Shown in pieces: positions 8,337-20,124 of a DNA stretch of 64,000 nucleotides (the stretch's first letter is position 1; the number at the start of each line of letters is the position of its first letter). The notes under the pieces are model-generated. The model did no database searches, was not told the origin of the DNA, and saw only the letters and a list, made by a program, of their open reading frames with translations. Source of the DNA: Neopusillimonas aromaticivorans (GTDB lineage: Bacteria; Pseudomonadota; Gammaproteobacteria; Burkholderiales; Burkholderiaceae_B); assembly GCF_030344915.1 (NCBI RefSeq), contig NZ_CP128233.1, forward strand, positions 2,232,001-2,296,000, written 5' to 3'. The position numbers and the translations under genes were made by a program.

Positions 8337-10148
8337 ATGAAAAGGGAGGATTCCGGTTTGGGGTGCAGTGTCACTCTGGGTTCAATGGGCCGAACCCGGT
8401 CACGTCCGGTACGCCGTGCCCGGTGTGCAGGCCTTGCACTGGCCTTTCTTCTGAACGTACTGCCGACGTTCTCGCGCGCTGATCCGCCACCGGATCCGGA
8501 GGCGGCTGTCTCAACGACTCGTCACACCCTGGCTGAAGCCACGCAATTCATGGTGTCGGCAGCCAATCCATTGGCCACCCGGGTGGGGGTCGGCATTCTG
8601 GAGAAGGGCGGTAACGCGGTTGATGCCGCCATTGCCGTGCAACTGGTCCTGGGTTTGGTCGAGCCCCAGTCATCGGGGATCGGTGGTGGTGGTTTCATGC
8701 TGGTGTACGACCAGGCTGAGCAGCGTCTGACCAGTTTTGATGCACGTGAAACCGCGCCCATGGCCGCGCATTATCGCCAATTCATTCACCAGGGTAAGGC
8801 GTTGTCCTGGCCAGAGGCGGTGAATAGCGGGCTGTCTGTCGGTGTACCCGGGTTGCTGCGCGGGCTGGCCGAGATGCACAAAACCCATGGCCGTCTGCCC
8901 TGGGCGGTGTTGTTTGAACCCGCGATTTCAATGGCCGAGCAAGGGTTCGAGGTGTCACCGCGGCTGCACGGTCTTTTGACCCGCAGCAGCGGGCTAAAGG
9001 CCAGTGCGTCGGCAGGTGCTTATTTCTATCGTGATGGTCAGGCCCTGCCGGTGGGGTATCGTTTGATCAATCCGGAACTGGGCCGGGTATACCGCCAGGT
9101 GGCACAGCACGGGGTTGATGTGTTTTATACCGGGGAGATTGCCCGTGCCATTGTTGATGCGGTCGGTGCGCACGACCGCCCCGGGCATCTGTCGCTGGAT
9201 GACATGGCCTCGTATCGGGTGGTTCGCCGCGAGGCCGTCTGTACGGGGTATCGGGTGTATACCTTGTGTGGCAGCGGGCCACCCAGTTCCGGCCCGATTG
9301 CCGTGATGCAGATACTGGGCATGCTGGCGCATACGCCGGTTCTTGACCATGCCCCCGATTCAGCCCAGTGCTGTGCATTACTTTGCCGAAGCCGGCAAGC
9401 TGGCGTATGCCGATCGTGATGTGTACGTGGCCGATCCTGATTTTGCCGATGTGCCCGTCAAGGCCTTGCTCGACCCGGGCTACCTTGCGCAACGGGCGGC
9501 GGCGATTTCGCCCGAGCGCGCCATGAAAAAGGGTTTGCCGGGTTCGCCGCCAGGAATCGACCCGGCCGACTTTGGCCTGGACGAGTCGGCCGAGTTGCCT
9601 TCCACCACGCATATTTCTGTGGTCGACGCGCAGGGCAACGCGGTGTCCATGACGACGTCGGTCGAGTCGGCGTTTGGTAACAAGATGCTGGTCAGGGGTT
9701 TTTGCTGAATAACCAGCTGACTGATTTTTCGCTGGCGGGTGTGGATGCGCAAGGCCGTCCTTTGTTGAACCGGGTCGAGCCCGGCAAACGGCCTCGCAGC
9801 GCCATGGCACCCATGATGGTATTTCGTGACGGGCAGGTGCACATGCTGATCGGGGCACCGGGTGGTACGGCGATCATCAATTACGTGGCCAAGACGTTGC
9901 TCGGGGTACTCGGGTACGGCCTGGATATCCAGCGGGCCATTGATTTGCCGAACCGGGGCAGTCGCAACTACGGTACTGAAATCGAGGAAGGTACGAAGCT
10001 GACCGAGGTTGTTGCCGCGTTGAAGGGTAAAGGGCACGATGTGGAAATCAGGCCTTTGCCCAGCGGCTTGCATGGCATTGTTCGCACCGGAACCGGTTGG
10101 CAGGGTGGCGCAGACCCTCGTCGCGAAGGTCTGGCATTGGGGCGTTGA
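8337..10148 (+). CDS. ggt: gamma-glutamyltranspeptidase, periplasmic
   Basis: A signal-peptide-like stretch (AGLALAFLLNVLPTFSRA) lies near residues 31-48. The large-subunit region and the self-cleavage/nucleophile threonine site (ELPSTTHISVVD) follow, then FLLNNQLTDFS, a typical small-subunit motif. The enzyme cleaves or transfers the gamma-glutamyl group of glutathione in the periplasm. Two frame errors must be repaired: near 9350 a C run is one base too long, and near 9700 a T run is one base too short, restoring GFLLNN. A GGAGAG ribosome site supports the start. The repaired length, about 603 residues, fits the family. Confidence 0.9.
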
Positions 10149-10226
10149 CCCAGGCAGGGCCTCCGGCTCGGGTGGGTCTGGACTCTGGCAGGCCCTTGGC
10201 CCGGTAAGTCTTATCCCCGGCGGAGC

Positions 10227-11075
10227 TTAACGGAAAACGATAGTACGGTTGCCGTTGAGCAAGATGCGGTGCTCGACATGGCTACGCACGGCGCGCGCCA
10301 GTACCAGCGACTCCACGTCACTTCCTACTTGTGTCAGCTGTTGCGCGCTCATGGCGTGATCAACGCGCTCGATATCTTGCTCGATGATCGGGCCTTCATC
10401 GAGGTCTGACGTCACGTAGTGCGCTGTGGCACCAATGATCTTGACCCCGCGGGCGTGGGCCTGATGGTAGGGGCGGGCGCCTTTGAAGCTGGGCAGGAAG
10501 CTGTGGTGAATATTGATGGCGCGCCCCGACAACGCCTTGCACATTTCACCCGACAAGATTTGCATGTACCGTGCGAGCACGACCAGATCAATTTTTTCGG
10601 CATCAACCAGGTCCAGGATTTTCTGTTCCTGGTCGCGTTTGGTTTCCGGTGTAACAGGCAGGTGATGGAACGGCAGACCGTAGGCGGCCGCCATGCCGGC
10701 ATGGTCATTGTGGTTTGATACAACCCCTACCACTTCCACATTGAGTTGGCCGCTATGGGTACGGAACAGCAGGTCATTCAGGCAGTGGCCTTGTTTGCTG
10801 GCCAGAATCAGCAACCGTGACTTGCGCTGGGCATCATGGAAGTTGGCCTGCATTTCGAATTTTTCGGCCACGCCGGCGAAACGCTCTTGCAAAGCGTCGA
10901 CTGCATAGTATTGCGGTAATTTGAAGTGAACCCGCAAGAAGAAGCGGTCGGTTTCGGTATCGCCAAATTGCTGAGCATCGATAATGTTGCCATGGATATC
11001 GAGCAGCCAGCCAGTGACGGCATGCACGATACCGATACGGTCAGGGCAGGACAGGGTCAGAATGTAATCGTTCAT
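10227..11075 (-). CDS. purU: formyltetrahydrofolate deformylase
   Basis: The 282-residue protein has an N-terminal ACT domain (LTLSCPDRIGIVHAVTGWL, residues 6-24). A formyltransferase-like catalytic domain follows, with the conserved NIHHSFLPSF motif near residue 190 and the GATAHYV motif. It hydrolyses 10-formyl-THF to formate and THF in the cytoplasm, balancing one-carbon pools. The frame is intact. It is followed upstream by pdxH in the same direction with a 24-base gap. Confidence 0.95.
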   Translation of the reverse strand: MNDYILTLSCPDRIGIVHAVTGWLLDIHGNIIDAQQFGDTETDRFFLRVHFKLPQYYAVDALQERFAGVAEKFEMQANFHDAQRKSRLLILASKQGHCLNDLLFRTHSGQLNVEVVGVVSNHNDHAGMAAAYGLPFHHLPVTPETKRDQEQKILDLVDAEKIDLVVLARYMQILSGEMCKALSGRAINIHHSFLPSFKGARPYHQAHARGVKIIGATAHYVTSDLDEGPIIEQDIERVDHAMSAQQLTQVGSDVESLVLARAVRSHVEHRILLNGNRTIVFR

Positions 11076-11099
11076 TGTGTTGTTACAGGTTACAGGGTG

Positions 11100-11728
11100 T
11101 CAGGGGGCCAGGCGTTGCAAGGTCCACTGGTTGTGCGGCTGTCGCTCGAAGCACAGGCGGTCGTGCAGGCGTGAGGGCCGGCCTTGCCAGAACTCGACGC
11201 GTACCGGGGTCAGGCGATAGCCGCCCCAGTGCGCCGGGCGTTCGGGGCCTGGCCCAGACGGGTGGTGAATTCTTCAACGCGCTGGTCCAGATCGGCACGT
11301 GTGATGGGCCGGCTTTGCGGCGAGGCCCAGGCGCCAATACGTGATTCTAGCGGACGGCTGTGGTAGTACTCGTCGGACTCAGCCGCAGGCACTTTGCTGA
11401 CCCGACCTTCAAACCGTACCTGGCGCTCAAGTTCCGGCCAGAAAAACAGCAGCGCGGCGTTGGGCTGGTCAGCCAGCTGGCGGCCTTTGTCGGAGTCATA
11501 ATTCGTGAAAAATACCGGCCCTTGCTGGTCAAAACCCTTGAGCAGCACGATGCGCGCCGAGGGTTGGCCGTTGGCCACGGTGGCCAGGGTCATGGCGTTG
11601 GGCTCGTTGACCTGGGCTTTCAGGGCCTCATCGAACCACAGCATGAATTGGTCGAACGGGTTGTCGGCGACGGAGTTTTCAAGCAGTACACCTTTTCGGT
11701 ACTGCTGGCGGATATCAGCGATGGACAT
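11100..11728 (-). CDS. pdxH: pyridoxamine/pyridoxine 5'-phosphate oxidase
   Basis: The product (209 residues after repair) is the FMN-dependent enzyme that makes pyridoxal 5'-phosphate. Visible motifs are ARIVLLKGFDQQGPVFFTNYDS near residue 60 and SRIGAWASPQS near residue 130. After repair the C-terminus reads HWGGYRLTP and ends in the family's LQRLAP. The frame breaks near 11245 in a C run (GCCCCG); one more C rejoins it and gives a stop at 11100. It is expressed with or just ahead of purU. Confidence 0.92.
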
Positions 11729-11732
11729 GGTT

Positions 11733-12464
11733 TCAGGTTGGGTTGCGATCAGGCGTTTGGGCGCTGTTCAGGTGGCGGACCAGCTCATCAAGCTTGTGGT
11801 CGTGGATACCCGCACCCTTGAGGGCGCGGTCGGTTTCAATAACGTACTCAATACATGGCCCGTACGACCCGCAGGCATGGCGGACAATATCGACCAGTTG
11901 CGGGGTTTGCAGGCCACGCACATAGCCGTCTTTGGTTTTGTCCATGGTAAACACCAGTGCCCCGACAGGGCCCTGATGGGTGTGGCAGTTCAGGTGTCTG
12001 GGCACATAGGCACCGCTGGACATTTCGCGTTTCCAGAGTTCATCAAGCACGTCGGGCACATGCTTGCCGGCAACACGATACACCATGCCCCGGCATGAGC
12101 CGCCGTTGTCCAGCCCGAACACCAGGCCGGGTTGTTCGGGTGTGCCGCGATTGATGCGTGACCACAGGCACAGCGAACGATGATAACCGCGCACCAGCGC
12201 CAGGCGGCGTTCAACGTAGTCGAACTCGGGCCGCCAGACCAGTGAGCCGTAGCCAAAAACCCAAAGGTCATGGCCTTTTTCCCAATGCCTCATGTAGTCG
12301 AGCATGGAGGCGCGGCGCTCGTCGTCAGTCAGGCGCCGGAATGCGTGCGGGCTGGGTATGTTGCCGGGGGCGAAAAGGGCAGAGTGTGTGTCACGATACT
12401 TGCAGGAAACTTCAGGGGCCGCGAATCGGGCATGCTCTAATAGTAATACGACCTGAATCGCCAT
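11733..12464 (-). CDS. chaC: ChaC-family gamma-glutamylcyclotransferase
   Basis: The core carries the nucleotide-free gamma-glutamylcyclotransferase signature VFGYGSLVWRPEFDY near residue 70, and the glutamate expected to catalyse lies in DELWKREM. ChaC proteins degrade cytosolic glutathione to 5-oxoproline and Cys-Gly. The start is uncertain: the ATG at 12464 lacks a good ribosome site, and the first 50 residues are not clearly conserved, so an internal start is possible. It lies 4 bases before pdxH and diverges from tcdA. Confidence 0.85.
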   Translation of the reverse strand: MAIQVVLLLEHARFAAPEVSCKYRDTHSALFAPGNIPSPHAFRRLTDDERRASMLDYMRHWEKGHDLWVFGYGSLVWRPEFDYVERRLALVRGYHRSLCLWSRINRGTPEQPGLVFGLDNGGSCRGMVYRVAGKHVPDVLDELWKREMSSGAYVPRHLNCHTHQGPVGALVFTMDKTKDGYVRGLQTPQLVDIVRHACGSYGPCIEYVIETDRALKGAGIHDHKLDELVRHLNSAQTPDRNPT

Positions 12465-12475
12465 ACCACGACGTC

Positions 12476-13377
12476 ATGACCGAAATTACAGAACCTGTTG
12501 ATACTGAACGACGCTTTTCCGGGCTGGCCCGCCTGTACGGAGACGATGCCCCGGAAATTTTTCGCCGGGCCCATGTGGCGGTGGCCGGCCTGGGCGGGGT
12601 AGGCTCATGGTGTGCCGAAGCGCTGGCCCGTTGCGGTGTCGGTGCCCTGACCCTGATCGACATGGACCACATTGCGGAATCGAATGTGAACCGGCAATTG
12701 CATGCCCTGACGGCGACCCTGGGGCAGTCCAAGGTGCAGGCCATGACCGACCGGGTCGTGGGCATCAATCCGGCCTGTCGTGTCGTGGTTGTTGATGATT
12801 TTGTCGACCCTGATAACGTGACCGTCATTTTTCCGGCCGATGTCGATGTCATCATCGATTGCACTGACCAGATGTCGGCCAAGCTGGCGATGATTCTCGA
12901 GGCCCGGCGCCGCCAGGTTCCGGTCGTGGTGTGCGGCGGGGCCGGTGGCAAGACGGCCGTTACGGCGCTGCGTGCCTCCGACCTGTCGGTCACACAAAAC
13001 GATGCGTTGTTGTCCAAGCTGCGCAATACACTGCGCCGGCAGCATGGTTATCCGCGTGCGGCGGCAGCGGCCGGCAAGGCACCCCGGCGTATTCCCAAAA
13101 TGGGGGTGCGGGCCGTATGGTTTGACCAGCCTGCCGTCTTGCCGGATCTTTGGGCAAAGACGACTGCAGCACCAGCGGTCATGCCAACGGCAGATTCTGC
13201 TGCGGGGTGCCGGTGGCCGGTGCCGGTGTTTCGCCTGGCGTCACTGATGGTGTGGCTGCCGCGCCCCAGGGCTTGTCGTGCGCAGGTTACGGGTCAGCCG
13301 TGATGGTGACGGCGGCCATGGGCATGGCCGCCGCCGGCGAGGCTATTCAGTGGCTGCTGACGCGCCGCTTTGCATGA
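12476..13377 (+). CDS. tcdA: tRNA threonylcarbamoyladenosine dehydratase
   Basis: The E1-like ThiF/MoeB-family protein (300 residues after repair) has the ATP-binding glycine motif VAVAGLGGVGSWCAEALARCG near residue 35 and the DMDHIAESNVNRQ segment. The C-terminal GYGSAVMVTAAMGMAAAGEA helix is also present. It cyclises t6A to ct6A at position 37 of ANN-decoding tRNAs. The frame breaks near 13157 in AAA; one A rejoins it. Its end overlaps the convergent uvrA end by 35 bases. Confidence 0.9.
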
Positions 13378-16300
13378 AGGTTTTCAGCACGCGGCCGGTA
13401 TGCGACTGATCGGCATGAGCCATCAGGGTTTCCGGTGCACCGGCCATGACCAGCCGCCCGCCGTGCGTACCGCCTTCGGGCCCCATGTCGATAATCCAGT
13501 CGGCTTCGGCAATCACGTCCAGGTTGTGCTCGATCACGACAACCGTATTGCCCGCATCTACCAGCCGGTGCAGAACGTGTGTCAGTTTTTCGACATCGGC
13601 CATGGATAGCCCGACGGTGGGCTCATCGAGCACATACAGTGTGTGCGGGGCACTGGAGGCCCGGCCGGTGGTGATGACGCCGTCGGTCAGGCGGGCTTTG
13701 GTCAGTTCGGTGACCAGTTTGATGCGTTGGGCCTCACCCCCGAAAGCGTCGGCGACGGTTGCCCCAGCGTCAGGTAACCCAGCCCGACATCCTGCATCAG
13801 TTTCAGTGCCCGCAGGGTTTTCGGATGCGCGGCGAAGTGTTCCACGGCATCGTCAATATCCATTTTCAGCAGGTCGCCGGCACTTTTATCCTGCCACTTT
13901 ACGTCCAGCGTATCGCGATTGAAGCGTTCGCCGTTGCAGGCGTCGCAGGGCACTTTCACATCCGGCAGAAAGCTCATTTCAATGGTGCGCAGGCCCTGGC
14001 CTTCGCAGATCGGACAACGGCCATCACCGGTATTGAACGAGAAGCGGGCCGCGCTCCAGCCTCGCAGCCGGGCATCGCGGGTGTTGGCGAACAATTTGCG
14101 GATGTCATCCCAGAAGCCGACATAGGTGGCCGGGCACGAACGCGGAGTTTTGCCGATGGGCGTCTGGTCAACTTCCAGAACCCGGTCAATCTGTTCATAC
14201 CCTGAAATGGCGGTGCAGCCTTGCCACTGGGGTGTGGTTTTCTTGCCGACTGCCTGAGCCAGGTTATCCAGCAGCACATCACGCGCCAGTGTTGATTTTC
14301 CCGAGCCCGAAACGCCCGTGACAATGGTCAAGCGGCCGACGGGAATGTTGACGTCGACATTCTGCAGGTTATGCCGGTGTGCCCCGGTCAAGTGAATCCA
14401 GCGGTCGTGGGTGTCAACGTTGCGGCGGGGCTGGGCCGGGTGAACCACCGGGTGCTTCAGGTAGCGCCCGGTCAGCGATTGGGGGTCGTTCATCAGGTCA
14501 TCGACCGTACCTTGTGCCACAACCCGGCCACCGCGAACCCCGGCACCGGGCCCCATGTCGATGACGTGGGCAGCGCGACGGATGGTGTCTTCGTCGTGCT
14601 CGACTACCACCAGGGTATTGCCGTTGCCTTCCAGTTTGGCCAAGGCATTGAGCAGGATTTCATTGTCGCGCGGGTGCAGGCCGATGGTGGGTTCGTCAAG
14701 CACATAGCACACCCCTTGCAGGTTTGAACCCAACTGCGCTGCCAGACGGATGCGCTGGGCCTCGCCGCCCGACAATGTGGGTGCCGAGCGATCAAGCGCC
14801 AGATAGCCCAGGCCGACGTCTTCCATGAAGTTCAGCCGACCCTTGATTTCAGTCAGGATGTCACGGGCAATTTCGGCTTCGCGGTCACGGCTGATCAGCC
14901 CGTTGAAGAAGGTCTGGGCTTCGCTGACCGATTGGGCCGTGAGCTGGGTGATGGATTTTTCGCGCCAGCGGAAGGCGCGCGCCACCGGGTTTAGCCGTTC
15001 CCCATGGCACGTCGGGCAGGGTTGGGCCTCGCCGTCGTACCACGCGTTCCAGGCGGTTTCTTCACCGGTCTGGGTGTCATCAAACCCGTGCAGTTGCAGA
15101 CCGGTGCCATAACAACTGGTACACCAGCCATGCTTCGAGTTGTACGAGAACAGGCGGGGGTCGGGCTCAGGAAGCTGGTACCGCAGCACGGGCAGGCTCG
15201 TTTCACTGAAAAATGGGTTTGTGCCGGTTTTTCGACCAGCATGTCCAGTGTGTGCCGGGCGGCGTGAGGGTGCAGGGTCAACGGGCTGAGCAGGCTCAGG
15301 CTGCCTTGACCGAACTCCAGGGCACTGCGCAGCACCTGGCGCAAGCGGGTTTCATTGGCCGGGTCGACTACCAGGTCGGCTACGGGCAGCTCGATGGTGT
15401 GTTCTTTGTAGCGGTCCAGGCGTGGCCAGGGGCTGACAGGGATGAATTCGCCGTCGACGCGCAGGTGGGTGTAGCCTTTGCCTGAGGCCCATTTGGCCAG
15501 ATCGGTGTAATAGCCCTTACGTGCAGTCACCAACGGGGCCAGGATGCCAATGTGCTGCCCCTTGTGGTCACGCATCAGTTGTGCGGCAATCTGTTCTGCG
15601 GTTTGCGACTGCACCGGTACGTTGCAGTCGGGGCACATTTGTGTCCCCAGCTTGACGTACAGCAGGCGCAAGAAATGGTGAATTTCAGTCATGGTGGCCA
15701 CCGTTGACTTGCGACCTCCGCGGCTGGTGCGCTGCTCGATCGCGACGGTGGGCGGTATGCCATAAATGGCATCCACGTCCGGCTTGCCGGCGGGCTGGAC
15801 GATGGCGCGGGCGTATGCGTTCAATGATTCCAGATAACGGCGCTGGCCTTCGTTGAACAAGATGTCGAAGGCCAATGTGGATTTCCCCGACCCTGAAACG
15901 CCGGTGATGACAGTGAAGGTGTCGCGGGGAATCTGGACATTGATGCCTTTCAGATTGTGTTCACGCGCATTCAGGATGTCGATGGTGTGTGCAGCGCTGC
16001 GACCATAGGGCATGGCCGGTTCGGCCACCGTGGTGGTCGTGTTGCCAGTGTTCGGGGGTTGCCGTGGGTACTGGTCCGGGCTGATTTTCCCGGTGCGATG
16101 GGTGCGCCGGTCGTGTCTGCGGTCAGGGTATGTTCGCCAGTTGTTCCTCCACCTCCGACAATCGATTGTTCGTAGTCGAGCAGGGCTTTGCCGGTGTGTG
16201 AGTTCGGGTGTGCCATGATGTCGGCCGGGCTTCCGGTGGCAACGACCTGGCCCCCGGCATCCCCGCCTTCCGGCCCCAGGTCGATGACCCAGTCGGCGGC

Positions 16301-19131
16301 ACGAATGACATCCAGATTGTGTTCGATGATCAACAGCGAATGCCCGGCAGCCAGCAGTTTCCTGAACGCACCCATCAAGCGCGCGACGTCATCAAAGTGC
16401 AGGCCGCTGGTGGGTTCATCGAACAGGAACAGGCTGCCTTTTTAGCCACACGAGCCGACGAAATGCCACTGCGCGACGCCGTGGCCAGGTGGCCGGCCAG
16501 TTTCAGCCGCTGCGCTTCGCCGCCCGACAGGGTAGGTACAGGCTGCCCAAGTTTCACGTATTCCAGACCCACATCGGCCAGGGGCTCAGCCCCATTGCAC
16601 ATCGCGCAGGCCGGCGAAAAAGTCCAGGGCCTCGCGTACGGTCATGTTCAGGACGTCATCAATCGAGGCCGTACGGCCCAGGTGTTCAATACGAACTTCC
16701 AGAATTTCAGGCCGGAAGCGTTTGCCGCCGCAGTCGGGGCAGCGCAAATAGACGTCAGACAGGAACTGCATTTCGACGTGTTCGAACCCCGTGCCGCCGC
16801 AGGTGGGACAGCGCCCTTCGCCGCTGTTGAAGCTGAATGTGCCCGGGGTATAGTCGCGTTCTTTTGAAAGGTCCGCCTGTGCAAACAGCTTGCGGATGGC
16901 ATCGAACGCACCGACGTAGCTGGCCGGGTTCGAGCGTGCCGTTTTTCCGATGGGGGTCTGGTCGACCATCACCACATCGGCCAGCTGTTCGGCGCCCAGC
17001 AGGTGGTCGAACTCGCCAGGTGCCTCGGTGGGTTTGCCCTGACGTTTCAGCAGGGCCGGATACAGCACGTCCTGGATCAGGGTGGACTTGCCCGAGCCCG
17101 ATACCCCGCTGACGCAGACCAGCCGACCCAGCGGGATTGAAACCGAAACGTTTTTCAGGTTGTTGGCGCGCACGCCTTCCAGCAGCAGTTTGGGGGTGGA
17201 CGGCTGTACGGCCAGGGTCGGGGCGCTTCGACGCGCAGCCGGTTGCCCAGATAATTGCCGGTCAGGGTAGTGGCCCGTCGCAACTGTTGCGGCGTGCCGT
17301 CAAACGTGATGTGCCCCCACGCTCGCCGGGCCCGGGACCAATATCCAGAATACGGTCGGCCGCCACCATGACTTGCGGGTCATGTTCGACCACGACCAAC
17401 GTATTGCCGTTGTTACGCAGCCGGTGCATGACTTCGACGATGCGGTGCATGTCGCGCGGGTGCAGACCGATGGAGGGTTCGTCCAGTACGAACAGGGTGT
17501 TGACCAGTGAGGTGCCCAGTGCCGTCGTCAGGTTGATGCGTTGCACTTCGCCGCCTGACAGCGTGCGGCTTTGACGATCAAGTGACAGGTAGCCCAGCCC
17601 GACATCGCACAGAAAATCAAGGCGGGCACGTACTTCAGTCATCAACAGGTCGAGCGCAGCATCCAGCGCGTCACCAAAACTGAGTCCCAGGAAAAAGTCA
17701 CGTACCTGGCGGATGGGCAGGCGCATCAGGTCGTGCAAGGCCAGGCCGGGCAACCGGTTCAGCAGCTCATGATCCCAGTCTGCATGAACGGGTTTGAAGC
17801 GCGGGTAGAGCGGGTTGACCGGGATGTGTTTTGTACCCAGTCGCCAGAGTGTAGCGTCGGGCTTCAGGCGTGCGCCGCCGCAACTGGGGCAGGGCGTGTA
17901 ACTGCGGTACTTGGACAGCAGCACGCGCACATGCATCTTGTAGGCTTTGGTTTCGAGCCAGTCAAAAAAGCGCTGGGCGCCATACCACTGGGTTTTCCAG
18001 GCCTGGGGCCACCGCGCCAGGCGGGGTCCCCACCGATAACCCATTGGCGCTCGTCAGCCGAAAGCGCTTTCCAGGGGTATCGAGACGGACGCCGGCATTT
18101 TTTGCGTAGTGCTCCATCTCGGCCTGGCACTCTTTGTAGCTGGCGGTTTGCCAAGGCTTGATGGCCCCTTCGCGCAAGGTTTTGTTGTCGTCAGGTACGA
18201 CCAGGCCGTAATCGATGCCCATGACCCGCCCAAAGCCCCGACAGGCCTCGCAGGCACCCAGTGGCGAGTTGAAGGAAAAGGTACTGGGCAGCGGGCGGGT
18301 GTAATCAATAGTGCAGTGGGCACAGTGCAGCCGGTTGCTGAAGCGCCAGGCGGTTTCCTGACCGTCGGCGCTGTCAGAGGCATACACCGTTATGTGGCCG
18401 TCCCCCTGCTTGAACGCCGTTTCAAGCGCCTCGCCCAGGCGACCGGGGTCAACGCTGCTGAACCGGAAACGGTCTTGCACCACATGCAGGACGCGCCTGG
18501 CCATCGGTGCGGTCTTGCGGGCGGCCGTTTTGCCTTTGCCACGGGCTGGCGGGCTGGTCTCGTCGGGTGCAGTAATGGTTTCTTCGTGGTGAACCCGTGT
18601 GTAGCCTTGCTGGTCCAGAAACCCGCGCACTTCGTCTTCGGTGAAGTTGGCCGGAATCGCAATCGGGAACGTAATCACCAGGCGGGGGTCATTGCCTTGC
18701 GTGCGCTCGGCCAGGGCCTGGCGTACGGTATGGGCATTGTCTTGCACCACGCGTTGGCCGCAGCACCGGCAGTACAACTGGCCCATGCGGGCGAACAGCA
18801 GCTTCAGGTGGTCATTCAGTTCCGTCATGGTGCCGACAGTACTGCGCGAATTGCGCACCGGGTTGACTTGGTCGATGGCGATGGCCGGCAAGATACCTTC
18901 GATGCGATCCACCTGGGGCTTGTCCATGCGGTCGAGGAACTGGCGGGCATAGGGTGAAAACGTTTCGACGTAGCGGCGTTGCCCTTCGGCATAGAGCGTA
19001 TCAAACGCCAACGAGCTCTTGCCCGATCCGGACACCCCCGTAATCACCAGCAGTTCGCCGGTGTTGATGGTGACATCAAGATTTTTGAGGTTGTTTTGGC
19101 GGGCGCCGAAAATGCGGATGGCTGAGCTCAT
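13343..19131 (-). CDS. uvrA: tandem, double-length UvrA (two UvrA units in one protein)
   Basis: The region is one gene of about 1,931 residues once seven homopolymer breaks are repaired (near 18060, 17250, 16590, 16440, 16060, 15190 and 13760). Seven added bases make the length divisible by three. Ordinary UvrA is about 940 residues. Four Walker A motifs (GVSGSGKS) are seen near 19020, 17090, 15885 and 14300. Three signature motifs LSGGE are intact and a fourth reappears after repair; paired CxxC zinc sites are present. The halves join near 16030 through a Gly/Thr/Pro-rich linker with no stop. UvrA recognises DNA damage for excision repair with UvrBC. Long fused UvrA forms are known from Burkholderiales, and a standard uvrA probably lies elsewhere. 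Confidence 0.85.
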
Positions 19132-19229
19132 GGGTGAAACCAAAGAAGAAGAATTTGGGGTCTTGGCCAAGTTTACGGTAGAATGGTGGGTTAATTACAG
19201 TTCAAGACCCGCTTTTCGGAGAATTCATC

Positions 19230-19358
19230 ATGGCAGAAGTCAAGCGTAACCGACGCAACACCATCGAGCGTCGTTGCCTGGGCAAAGCGTTCAAGCGTTT
19301 GTTCATCAAATCGCCCAAAGGCGTATTTAAAATGCTCGAAAAAGTTAAAAAGGCCTGA
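19230..19358 (+). CDS. small basic protein, 42 residues, unknown function
   Basis: ATG at 19230 has a CGGAG ribosome site about 9 bases upstream, and the frame runs 42 codons to TGA. The protein is very rich in Lys and Arg (start MAEVKRNRRNTIERR, end KMLEKVKKA), with predicted pI well above 10. A perfect terminator follows 17 bases later, so this is a complete single-gene unit. I do not recognise the family. Nucleic-acid or ribosome binding would fit the charge but is only inferred. Confidence 0.65.
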   Translation: MAEVKRNRRNTIERRCLGKAFKRLFIKSPKGVFKMLEKVKKA

Positions 19359-19375
19359 TTGTTCGGTCCTTTTGC

Positions 19376-19401
19376 AAAAACCCGGCTCAGGCCGGGTTTT
19401 T
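19376..19401 (+). terminator. terminator of the 42-residue gene
   Basis: AAAAACCCGGC, loop TCAG, GCCGGGTTTTT: an 11-base-pair perfect stem ending in T, a standard intrinsic terminator. Confidence 0.9.
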
Positions 19402-19516
19402 GTTTTGGGGTGCGTTGTGTGATGTACCCGCTGTGCTTGCATCGGGCGGCTGTCAGAGGTGGCGCAGTTTGCAGATGCAAGCTGCTTTTTAGGGCAGACG
19501 CTGCAGGGGCAACTTG

Positions 19517-20023
19517 TCAATGCAATACCGGTGACGACGGGTGGGGTTGGAAAGCACTGTTGTCATCGTCCCCCTCGTCCGAGTCATCTTCATCGTCGTC
19601 GATGTCGAGAACCGGTTCATCGCTGAGCTCAAACGGCAAAATGCCGCCAATGTCATCGCTCCAGGCCACTTCTTCGCCGTCATGGTCTACCTTGATGAAG
19701 CGCACGCCTTCGAGGTCTGATAACTGGATGGCCCACAGGTATTCGCAGTCGTAGATGTCGCCGTCTTTGATGTCGATTCCGCCCTTGTTGCCGATGATCC
19801 GGGCGTTCTGGCCACCAATGGCCACAATGACATGGTCGTCGGCGTCATCGCCGACATCAAGCGGGATGCCGAAAACCACCCATTCGAAACCGGTTTCGTC
19901 GGCGTCAATCACTTCGGCCAGGACCGGCTTGCCAAGGTAGGCGCTGAGCGCGTCGGCGGTGCGGCCAAGGTAATCAAGCTCTTCGTCGGTGAAGGTCAGT
20001 GCGGGGATGGGTGTATCGGTCAT
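19517..20023 (-). CDS. acidic protein of unknown function
   Basis: From the ATG at 20023 the protein is 168 residues (the frame extends upstream but without a better site). It has a globular-looking first 130 residues (DEELDYLGRTADALSAYLGKP near the start, then alternating beta-like stretches). A strongly acidic tail follows (DIDDDEDDSDEGDDD near residues 145-160). I cannot assign a family. It is convergent to the 42-residue gene and divergent from ettA, 101 bases away, so it is probably transcribed alone. Confidence 0.7.
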   Translation of the reverse strand: MTDTPIPALTFTDEELDYLGRTADALSAYLGKPVLAEVIDADETGFEWVVFGIPLDVGDDADDHVIVAIGGQNARIIGNKGGIDIKDGDIYDCEYLWAIQLSDLEGVRFIKVDHDGEEVAWSDDIGGILPFELSDEPVLDIDDDEDDSDEGDDDNSAFQPHPSSPVLH

Positions 20024-20124
20024 TATTCTCGGGCCAGATTCGGTCAAACCCCCATTTTAGTTTTATTTGCCGAGTCGGCCTACAATCGTGTTTTGTCTCA
20101 ATTTTTTACGGGTTCATTCTCAGT

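Noticed and set aside
18109..18957. 282-codon open frame antisense to uvrA
   Set aside because: Shadow of the UvrA frame in high-GC DNA; low-complexity composition and no start signals.
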